In this document: positions 1-10,500 of the stretch, piece after piece
Position numbering within the stretch: position 1 is the first letter of the stretch
How the letters are laid out: each line of letters begins with the position of its first letter
Assembly: GCA_036365455.1 (NCBI GenBank)
Contig: JAWQUS010000027.1
Span: 17,844,501-17,908,500, forward strand
From: Macrosoma leucophasiata
Lineage: Eukaryota > Arthropoda > Insecta > Lepidoptera > Hedylidae
Direction of reading: 5' to 3'
Length of the DNA: 64,000 nucleotides
Notes under the pieces: model-generated
Databases searched by the model: none
The model's input: only the letters and a program-made list of their open reading frames with translations
Told to the model about the DNA's origin: nothing
Position numbers and translations under genes: made by a program

Positions 1-1430
1 GGTAGTAAAGACGTGCAATTCACACATGGTATAAGTGAAACCTTCAAAAACTCAAGCTTTATAATACGCATCTCATTTTCTCTTACGTTAAATCTTATAA
101 ATTTATGTGACTCTTTTTTTACTGTCGCTTTTTCGTTTCATTGACTTTCAAATCAGAACGATGCTAAAGAAGTTTTCACTTCAAAAAGAGGTGATTGATT
201 TTTAGGGATCAGGATTTTTTCACACTGTGAGAAAATTCTGTTCTCCGCTCCTGATTTTGCTAATTAACTAAAATCTTATATATTCTTAAAAATGCTTGTT
301 ATTTTCTTTCAATAAGCAGTTTTTTTCTCCATACAAATAGGGGTAAGCTTTTAAGTTAGAAGTCTGGTAGCACTGTACTGGAAACAAAGGAATGTCTAAG
401 AAAATCGATTTCCGATTCGATGTATTAAACGGTTCGATTCTTAATTTTTAACGACTAATCGATCATCATTTTCGATTAATTGAGTCTAAAGGGTATGCCA
501 TGCCGCCATGCCCAGCCTCATTGATGATCACAGAGTACTTTGATGATAAAGTAAATATCTTACTATTTCACTGATAGTAGAAAGATCAGAACTCCAGTGG
601 CAAGTGATCATTGCAAATCTTAAATGCGTCCATAAACATAAGTCGTTGCGAAGAAGGCGATTTCTTGGTAGGTATCATAGAAGGGATACGCGAGGAGCAA
701 GATGTGAGACTACAGTATGCAACAAGAAATACCTATATCCATAGAGCAACACCGGAGGGGAGTAGCCATATGCAGGCTTTCCCCTCTGTCAAAGTACAAG
801 TCCAAATGGGCCTATACCTGTCGCCTAGATGTTTAAATGTATGCGTGAAATTGTGTCTGTATTTTGTTAAAGTCAAGGTGCGAGTTTCGTAGTAATAGAC
901 GATTTTTGTAGTGTGCGTGTGTGTCACACGCATTTCCCCCCGCAAAAAATGACAGACTGTTTTGTATGGGTAATAAACGCTATGGCTACTCCCTCCTCTC
1001 CGACCTCAGGATGGAGACTTCAGCTTATTTCAAGTCTGTAAAGCGTTATCTTTTTCACCTTACCTTTAAGACGTTTGTTCACCATTTTGATCAAGTTTGA
1101 CCAATACCGGACTGTCGATGCTTACGTAGACAACTTGCAGCAGAGATAACGCGAAGTCAAAACTAGCCGATTGTCACTTTCATAGATTCGGTGTGTAATA
1201 TTTCATATAAGTCTTGAGGACTTTTTATTTTTTGGATTCAGGATATCAAATTCCGGATACGTACAGTAATACCACAGTCTAAAGAAAACGAACATGTTAA
1301 GCAAAGATATTCTATCTTTGATGTTAAGTAATACTTCAGATTTACGCGATAGGTGGGACCAAGTGATAGCAGTGTAAGTCGAGGTACTTTGCATATAAAT
1401 ACTAGGTTAAAATTAGTCATTTTTGGGTCT
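1..1430. other. AT-rich DNA, no gene recognised
   Basis: No exon with splice sites or coding character was seen. At about 405-495 there is a patch rich in TCGAT/ATCGA words that resembles the interior of the MITE at 51498-51955, so it may be a decayed relative. Short open frames here have no recognisable content. Confidence 0.5.
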
Positions 1431-1679
1431 TTAAATCAATAATTTATAAGTACTCGAACTTCTCGTGAACCGAACACAGGCCGAGCGGAGTGGGAAAAAT
1501 TATGCGCGCGGTATGATAAAAAAACCGCGTACTTATCTACTATGGTAGGTATTTTTACGTCGGCGGACGCATACGCGGATGACGTCTGCAGATGCATCTG
1601 TCGACGTGTAGTGCCAGCATAAAACAGGGTAGCGTAAAGAGGGATATTACTGTACATACTGTAGGAGTAGAAAGGTAGA

Positions 1680-1812
1680 ATGATGAATGATGAGGGTGAA
1701 GGTAGATGAGGCACGGGAGGTGTGTCAGGACCGGCGGAATATCTGGCGCTCCACACTCTCTGCCTACCCCGTTAGAGACCTGGCGTGAAGATACATACAT
1801 ACATACATACTG
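1680..1812 (+). mobile_element. LINE 3' end with ATAC microsatellite tail
   Basis: Read on the plus strand, one frame gives a C-terminal peptide containing CQDRR, then WRSTLSAYP and a TGA stop, followed by an (ATAC)n tail. The same ending, with diverged frame, occurs at 36942-37170 (plus) and 23018-23100 (minus). That marks it as the C-terminus and 3' end of one non-LTR retrotransposon family. It is heavily 5'-truncated and inactive. The exact clade was not determined. Confidence 0.6.
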
Positions 1813-3886
1813 TAGGAGTAGGTATTGTTTCTATGTGTAAGCTGAAGTAAAATGTAAACAAACAATAAAAAACGAGACATTTTAACCCAAATTTGTATTT
1901 TTCACTTCATTCTTATAGCTATCTATCTATAACAATATTAAATAAGCTTAATTAAGTATACAATAATATAGATTACCTAGGCGTGGCACTTACCTATTTC
2001 ATGGATTATAAAAAAATTACACTCCATATAATTTTCATTAACTTGGCCAATAAATGCCTTCATCACAAAATCGTTATAATACGACCTACCAATATTCCCT
2101 AGTGTATGTGTGAACTACAACTCTTGATTCCTACTAAATTGTCTTTTGTGAGCACATTTTTATTGTTTAAATTAAACCGAATCTTCTGCGACAAGAAGCC
2201 AACGAAACGGCGTTATGTACGCACAAGCTGCAATTTTGGTGAAATTTAATATTGAGGCGGATGTCATCGAATAAATAACTAAACCTGCTTACTCCAGTAG
2301 ACTTATGAATGGATCAATTATTATAGAGCCAATTATTTGGTCCAATTAATGCAAATTATCCCTGAACCCACTGTAATGCATACAAAAATGTCATCGAAAT
2401 TAGTCGAGCCATTAAGAGTTTTTAACGCAAGGTATGCCTTACCTTTGCAGATAATAATAATATAGACATTTGACTCATTGGAGTTACAAAGCTGGTTAGA
2501 TTATTTACGCTGTTTCGTTGAAATTATCGCAGGTGGTGCGGCTTCACTAAAACAACGCAAGGTATGAAAATATATTAATGGACGTAATGACATTGTTTAG
2601 TTTGGCAACATTTTTGGCTCCACGACCAAAACATTTTTACATACTTACTCAAATAAATCTACAAAAAAAATATTTGAAATAAGGTAAAATTTATTACTCG
2701 TGACATGTGTCTTGTACAAAGGAAATATTAATAAAGAATATCACAATTCGGAACTACATCTAGAATACATGGTTTGTTTACTATTATATATTATTACTTA
2801 TATATTATGTCTATAAATATTGTAAGATGTAAATGAATGCAATAGACTACATTCAACAAACGTTAATTTCATTAAATTAGGAACAGTGATCCTACTGAGC
2901 CAAAACATTTCTTGTTACCTCCACACACACATGATTGAACAAATGAACCAGTAGGTATGGCATGGACTAGAATACCAGCGTAATGATCATTTATATTATC
3001 GTAATAAGCTAAGTGACAAGTCAGAATAATTATAAAATACTTAGTCCTAAACTGGTGATGGTAAAACATTGGAATAAATTAGTGCAATAGACAATTGAAC
3101 TGTCAACACACAAAAAAGTATTTGGCGCAATATATTGCTGGGTTCATAGCCGAATGATGATGATTACATCTATTTGATTAAAGATATAGTTTTTAATCGA
3201 GAAAATCTTCAGAGATACTTTATTACAGAGGATTTGGAAACTGCTAAATACATTGAATAGTCAGGATCATAAATGGCCGGTTCCAATATTGGAACTTCGA
3301 TCGTCGATCGCACCAATCTAGATTGTATTTGATCGACCTGCTGTCAGCATCTTAATAACAACAGACAGCAAATTCGTCTGTAGATTTGTCTGTAGTTATT
3401 GGGACGCCTTTTTCGACAAACGGATCGACACATCGAAAGTCACAGTGAGTATTATTTAAATCGAAGACGTAAGTAAATGCAGTAGAGTTACGTGATGAAA
3501 TTATGATTTTCCTGTTTAAATAAAGTAAATAAAAACTGGAGTGTTCAATAAGGTGAACGCAAGCGGAAGACGAATGTGATTATTTGAGCAGATGTTGAAT
3601 TTACAAGTACTTTAAGTGAATCCAACGTGTTAAAAAGATTGTGTAGATAAACGATCACAATGACGAAGAACACTGCAAAATGCACGCACCATGTAATGAA
3701 CCACGATGGAATGCACTTGCGCTACTGCGCTGACAACCACTGGATTAGTCAAAAATCGACTGCATACCTTATTTAGCTCCATTTGATAACAGCAAAATAT
3801 CAACAACATTACACTCTATTGACCATACACAGTACAAACGTATTCACCATATCTTTGAACATATTTCACTAATTAAAATATACATC
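1813..3886. other. AT-rich DNA downstream of the gene, nothing recognised
   Basis: Long AT-rich stretch with no gene or splice-competent exon seen. At about 3120-3170 there is a weak match to the ending of RTE-derived repeats (GATGATGAT). No firm mobile element boundaries could be drawn. Confidence 0.45.
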
Positions 3887-4365
3887 ACGGCCGTTTTCAA
3901 TAACTTACCTGTGTTAGCGCCTGAATTATTACGAATATATCGTGTAAAAAACATAACAGATAGAAAGTTATCGACCATCGTCGGCAGCTTGCCTAGCTGA
4001 ACATGTTTAGGGGATGGTTGAAATCGTCTCTTTACATGAATGACTCTTTTCGTTGCTTACGTGGTTGTCCATTTTTCCATACCTTATTTTTTTAGCTAAT
4101 CCTACAATGGCTCTGGCCTAAGATTTTCGAACGACCTTCGCTTCTGCTACGGGAAACAAAGCGAAGATCAATCGTAATCTATGATCTCAGGATATATGCT
4201 TTATTTTGTACCAGTTATCGAATCCAATTCAAGCGAAACCTTCGCGAGACTCCTAAGATCCGATCGTAGTCACCTACCCTCAGATACAGTACAATTTACA
4301 TAAGACTTGGCCTATGATCGTCGGTAGCTATCTATCTTTAAAGATAAGTTATTGAACACGGCCGT
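3887..4365. mobile_element. MITE abutting the stop codon of the membrane-protein gene
   Basis: The two ends form an inverted repeat of about 25 bases with two mismatches: ACGGCCGTTTTCAATAAC at the left and, read on the minus strand, ACGGCCGTGTTCAATAAC at the right. The element is 479 bp long with no recognisable coding content. Its right end overlaps the last base of the TAA stop codon of the gene on the minus strand. Most or all of that gene's 3' UTR should therefore be element sequence. No clear target-site duplication is visible, so the superfamily is open. Confidence 0.65.
4200..4205 (-). promoter_or_regulatory. Candidate polyadenylation signal AATAAA
   Basis: TTTATT on the plus strand reads AATAAA on the gene's strand, about 160 bases beyond the stop codon. 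It is the only exact AATAAA I noticed in the first few hundred bases after the stop. It lies inside the MITE at 3887-4365. Position and sequence fit a functional signal, but transcript ends are not visible from sequence alone. Confidence 0.5.
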
Positions 4366-4572
4366 TAACCCTTTCCCTCGTCGGGTATGGCGATCGACAC
4401 GTTGGTCGGTCTGTGTTTATCTAGTCTGGCGGCGCGGCCTATCTCGTCCGTGGTGGTGAGCTTACACTCCACCACGCGGTAGTTGCAGGGTGAGCCGCAG
4501 TCGAAGTCAGTACGCGGCGGCACCGTGTTCGGAATATTATCCAAGTTCTTATCTTCCTTGAACGGTGGACAA
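4365..4572 (-). CDS. Terminal exon of the membrane-protein gene
   Basis: The acceptor is CTTTCCAG before TTGTCC. The exon completes a serine codon split from the previous exon, then encodes 68 residues and TAA. It holds several cysteines (CGSPCNYRVVEC) and ends SIAIPDEGKG. The stop codon's last A is also the first base of the MITE at 3887-4365. Nothing in this tail matches a domain I recognise. Confidence 0.85.
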
Positions 4573-7500
4573 CTGGAAAGGGAATTGAGATGGTCTTTTA
4601 AATGAAATGATAATAATGGAATCTGTTAAAATAGTGTTCGGCTTCGGACTTAGCTTACAAGATCAAGCCTTCAAGTCAAAAGGGATCACATCATAAAGTT
4701 CAGACCCAGTCATGGTAAAAAAAAATACGCTTAAACTCACAGCTCCACATTAGGTATCATATAAACCTGTGTCGTAGATGCCGTTGTAAACATACAACAC
4801 ATACACATGGTAGCATCTATGTATAAAGTAATGGGGACTTAAATTCAAAATGTTCTAATAAAAGTTATTTGGCTACATTTCATTCATAAATAAATACGGA
4901 ATCTCTAAACTCTCCGCCTGTTATTGCATATATTAGAATGAATTAGTTTTTTTTACTAAATAATGTGTAGGTGCTTAAACTTTTTAAATATTAAATTTAA
5001 TCGTTGTTATTTTGCAAGGTTGGTTCCGTTAGTGAGTGCAAAGATGAATTATCAATTTGTCGAATTATCACGAACTTAATAGTTCGTGGCAGGCGGATTG
5101 ACGATATTATAAATTATTATGACATCGCCAATCCGCCTGCCAAGCGTGACTATTATGGCATATTCTCCCCTAATGCCGCACAACATTGTTGTGGGCGTCT
5201 TTGGGGAAGGCTTTGTCCAGCAGTGGACGTCTTTCGGCTGGAGTGATGATTATCATAATAAAAAAAATAAAAAAAAGATCCGGACGAATTGAGAACCTTC
5301 TACTTTTTTGAAGTCGGTTAAAAAGAATTGTTGAATTACTATGAATTAATACTAGAAACGTAGATGATATCTTACTTGGATACTTTCAATACTCACCTTA
5401 GTGGCGGAGGGGTCGGCGAGCGTGAGAGAGGGAAACTGGCGACCTCCCGCGATATCGCCAGGGACTTGATCGAGCCGAACGTCTGTTCGGGACTTAGAGG
5501 AGCACCTAATACTGAAGCCATGCCACTGAAAATTGGAAAATAATAAAAATCATTAGCAACTAAGAAATATCACAGAGTGAGAGGCAAAACAAATTGGGCC
5601 CCAGGTAGGTTTGCCAGATGGCTGTGATTTCCGGGATGTCCGAGATTGTCCGGTGTCCAGGAAATTTATTTTGCTGTCCCGGATTTTTTTATCGTTTTAG
5701 TGGCCACGTACAGTACCACCCCCCCTTCTTTTGCTCGCGAGTCCTTTTAAAGTTAAATTAACGGAAGAAAGGACAAGGTCCACGTTGGGCCTGCATCTTG
5801 TACACTACTTCAAAAGATAGAGAAAAATACGTAGAATCATGTAGAAATACTCAATAAATAATTTGAATTGAGGTTTTTGTCGGAAAATGTTATTTTATGT
5901 AATTTTTGTATGATAACAATATGTCACCATATTGCTACTATGATATTTTTGTTTTTGAAATATACTTACGACAAATAATTGAAGGTATAATAAACGATTT
6001 GAACAGCTGAAAATGATTTAGTATTTTATGCTTCTTCTCTCAATATAGTGTACGAAGTGCGGGCCCAAGCTCCATACACTTTGGAACGTCTCCTTTGTTC
6101 ACATGTTTTTTTAATTTTTATTTGCTCGCGCATCCGTTTGTGGCCTCAAAAATGTTCAGGCAATTATCAGCCTGGATCTGGAAACCCTAGCCGCAGGGGT
6201 GGGCACGTATTTGCATTCTGTCCTCCGAATTTTGTGTAGACGTCTATAGGCTGTTGTATTCACTTGCCATTCACTGTGTTGTAAACTGCAACACATTTGC
6301 CACCATCATTAGGTACAAAGGTATTTTAACAACACCTTACGAATTATTAACTTTTCAGAGCAAGATTCGAAATTCAGTTTCCCAAGTAGTTTAATACGCG
6401 AAGTAAATCCGAAAACTAGTTTTATTTCAACGTACCCGATTTCGCCTTGCATCTCAGCGCTAGATATAAAGAAGTATAAAACTTACACGACAGAATCACT
6501 TGGCACCAGGAAAGGTAATGGCGGCGGGCAGGGCGCGTCTGCCCGTGCTGGTGACGCCGGCTCCGCCGAGCGCGGGCAGCGCGGCGCCTCGCCCTCCTCC
6601 ACCATGCCCAGCCAGCTGCGAAACCGGCGCCACACGCCGCTAGGGCTACCTGTAACATCGACAAGAGGATAGTGAGCACATATTCAGACTTTTTGAATCC
6701 TAGAAACAAACTAAGGCTTCTAATTGTACCAAAGCGCACACGTATGAAATCGTGGATAACAGTTAACTAGTAACTGGTAGTAAGATACAAACAATTTCTG
6801 TTCACCACAATAAAAAAATCTAATATACACCGCTTGATCTTGGTTGCACTTGCATTGACAGAAAAAGGAAGGGAGACAAACTGCCATACCTATCTACTAA
6901 AGAGTTTAATTACATAATATTTAATTTATTATTAACATGTATTATTTCTTTATCCGACCACTAACGTAGAGAGAGGCAGTAGGGCAGTCAGCGCCACAAG
7001 CTGATGCGACGACCTACTGCTTGTAAGACGTATGCATAGAAATTAGAGTTGTTGATTAAAGGTCAGGCCCAATGGTAAATTGTGACCAAATCTAGGGATG
7101 TCAGCCCGTGCCAGGCGCCAATAAGCAGCGTGTAAAATGTACGAAATAATTGAGAATTACGCACTTGAAAGACCATGTCAATCATGTGAAAATATCCACT
7201 ATATGCTCCTGATATAAAATCTATGGAATAAACAAAATGCTCACGAGAATATTTTCTACTGTTTTGTGGACTCAGCGGATAGAAGTCTCCATGTATGGGA
7301 CAGTGGAAGGCCAGTCTCCGCTGCCGGCGCTGAGCGGCACGCATCAGCATACATAACACGATACCTGCAACCAATAAACACTCATTTAAGTTGGAAGTTA
7401 ACCCCGACGCTAGTACGACACGCCAGTCGCTAAAGAGGTATATCACCAACTGATGATTAGAGTTAAGGTTGCATCCGCTAATCGCATCTGTCCTATGTAA

Positions 7501-10500
7501 TCCCCCGCCAAACACCATAGAATAAAAAAAATACTAACGCCGAGGATCGGACCCTCAGGGGTCTCCCTTACGCAGTTGTGTTTTTACATACTCTACGATA
7601 TAGTGGTTTGACATACTGTACCATAAAGACGATTCACACACCAGACCGCGCGCCGCCGCGGATTGCGACGGAGGTGAGTAAACTAATCCGCACGGTCGGG
7701 CGGTAGTGTGAACGATTATTTAATTAACAGAGAGGCCAAGCGACATGAAAACCGCTTCATCGCCTACCGCAACGGCGCGCGTTCCCGTGTGTGAAACGCC
7801 TAAAGTGCATAGTAGTTTTAAGCTGCGATCGCTCTTGGAATCTCTACTCACAGTATTCATATAAATATGCAAACCGACACACTTATCTATATCTAATACT
7901 GACGCTCGCCTTTACCTATCTCTTGGTCTCCAGACTAGCCGCCTCCTTAAGGCATCACGAAGTCGCCCATTGTATTATATCTAATGACGTTCTAAAAGGA
8001 AGTGCATATGGTCTTGGAACACTCACTCGCATTATTAGAGCGCGGAGAATGGGTCGTCAACAATACAATGACTTATGGGATCAGCAAGCTAGTTACTGTT
8101 CTCTCTCGTAATGGCTTAAATTAGATTGTTGGGTATCATTAGATACTTTTTTTATACCACGAATGTGGTGAAACGAGCTCACAGTATAAATTAACGGCAA
8201 TTAAATGCTCACGGGTATTTTTTATGGCATAAACAAGAAGTTTTATTGTAGACGATTTGACCCTGTGTAAGAAATACAATAAAAAGGGTTACGTTTTGGT
8301 CGAGAAAACATACCTAATAATATTTCAGACCCGGGTCCATACCACCATCTCATAGCAGTCTTATTGCAATCTTACTACGTTTGACGTATAAGGACTGTCA
8401 ATGAAAAGGACGTGTAAGAGCAGTCTTATTATAATCACAGTCTAAAGAACGGACCTTACACTTAATTTGCTTTGTCGTTTGTAATACGTCAACACAAGGT
8501 AAGATAAGTCTGCTTTATGAGATGGTATTGCCCCTGGTAGGGGCATTACCCCCATCTCTTATGGCCAATACCATATCAACTAAAAGATAATAAGTAGGTA
8601 GTGAAACTTTGACTTCTTATATTGTTCAATCTATCGCAAATTAAAACATGCAACAAACTTACCTAATCGTCAATTCTTTCTCGTTAGGTAGGTAAGCATT
8701 TGGTTGTAAAATATTATTTTCCGAAGAATCTAATAGACCTTTAACTGGCCGTGCTGTTTGTTCAGCCTGTTTCTAAGAATAACAATAAAAAAATCATGAT
8801 AGTCAGTAATTTGCATATTTCCTAGAGAATTGTTAGGTTCTATGGATTCACGGTACTGTATGTATTACAAACAGTTGAGAGGTAGGTACCTACATAATAA
8901 TAATATATTATATGATCTTAAAACACTACGAACAACGACTTGTTAAATAATTATTGTAATTTCTGTAGCGTGTACTTGGACAAATTTTCTTATATAAAAG
9001 TCTCAATTAAGCACATACTTACTCGTACATATTTTCATTCTCATACACAGATCACATTCATGATAAGAGAATTTATGCAATCTATGTGCTACCATCCCCG
9101 AAGCCAAAAGTGTAGGTACCTAAAGCCTACCTATTGTTTTACGTGTGTATGACAGATCTCAAGACTATAGAAGTACCTATAGATTGTCATCTAACGATAG
9201 CAATAGACAACAACCCTCCGTTTAACTGCAGGTAGGTTAACCTAAAAGAAGCCTCCATTTTCCTCCAAAAGTTTGCTGGTTATTACAAATAATGCGAAAG
9301 GCTACCAAACATAAAATTCGTTGAGTAATTTCCAACACCAACATTGATCTTGGCAATAACATTCTATATTCAATCAATTTGCACTAATTTGTAACTGTTA
9401 ATTGCACATTAGTTCTAATATCGATATGAATTGATATGCTACGCTGTTTGTGTAAATTGCTGACGCGCCAAATGATTGGTGAGAATTGAGATTTACGATA
9501 AGTATTTCAACAGCGCCAGCTGGAATTATTGTGCCAAGATCCGGCAAATTAATGATGGGTAGATTCATAATATCTTCATCATATCTTCCGGAGCATTATA
9601 TCGATATCATTTTGTAAATGATTCCTTAAAACTTATAACTGGTCTATCACGAAGGTAGGTACCGAAGATTACAACATATACTCTTAATCATTCCTTTTCT
9701 GAGTCTTATTTTCCAAGGTATTTTTGGAGTTTTACTCTAAAATTGGCGAGCACTTACTACTGGCAAATACTTGTCTTACCCAAATCTAACAAGTTAAACT
9801 TACCAGCAATAGTCATAAGTGCACCGGCGACGATGCAGACGGGTCCCAACACACGGGAGTTGCCGGTGAAGGCGATCCGTGCTGCGTAGTGGTCTGGCTC
9901 TTCGTTTTCACCGCAACCGCGGTACGACGCAGCTGTTGACAAACGACTCGTGTTACTATTGGTTAATTATATCTTGGTGAGAATTACAAATAAAATAGAT
10001 GAATTTATTTTGAGGCATTTCGTATTGGTTAAATAGTATTCGATGTTTAGGTGGATCCAGACATCGCAAGGCATGCGCCGCGTACGCCTCGTAACGTATG
10101 CCTCGATATAAACTTTTTTCGAGTAAATACTTGTCTCACCACGTGTTTGTCTACAAAAAGAGTGCCTAGTGCGAGATTTTATTTACTCCTACGCGAATTC
10201 GATCGCGTAAGAGTAAACGCATATTTGTATGGAATTGAAGGAGCGTCATCTAGCGGTGAATCGTTGACGCTCCTTCAATTCCATACAAATCTGCGTTTAC
10301 TCTTACGCGATCGAATTCGCGTAGGAGTAAATAAAATCTCGCACTTGGCACTCAGCAATCAATATAAAGGACCACACATCGATGACACTGGAAATGACGC
10401 TGCGAACGGCGCTCATCGCATGCTGTACGCATCTTTTTATTGTCAAGAAAGAGGTTAATTATCTACCACAGTCTTGTTGAAGAGTGCCACGTCAGTACGT

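Larger units (their letters stand above)
5526..6486 (-). other. Intron with repeat fragments
   Basis: Intron between exons 5 and 4 (as seen), bounded by GTAAGT and TTTTCAG. It holds a Bm1-like SINE 3' end at 6239-6306 and a half-MITE end at 6386-6430. A C-run at about 5718 and the GTCCCGGATTTTTTT patch at about 5675 are repeat-like, but I could not assign them. Confidence 0.6.
7365..9803 (-). other. Intron, 2.4 kb
   Basis: Intron between exons 3 and 2 (as seen), bounded by GTAAGT and GGTTGCAG. It holds two MITE-like elements (7628-7803 and 8338-8530) and two copies of the palindrome TAGGTACCTA (8883-8892 and 9113-9122). The remainder is AT-rich and unremarkable. Confidence 0.7.

Noticed and set aside
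6422..6739. 105-codon minus-strand frame across exon 6487-6649
   Set aside because: It is the wrong frame within the exon. The GC-rich exon is open in more than one frame, but this one does not join the neighbours in phase.
7063..7518. 151-codon minus-strand frame around exon 7245-7364
   Set aside because: Only the central 120 bases are coding; the rest is intron read-through on both sides of good splice sites.
10051..10458. 135-codon plus-strand frame
   Set aside because: It crosses a near-perfect palindrome on the opposite strand to the gene; the frame is a by-product of the hairpin.
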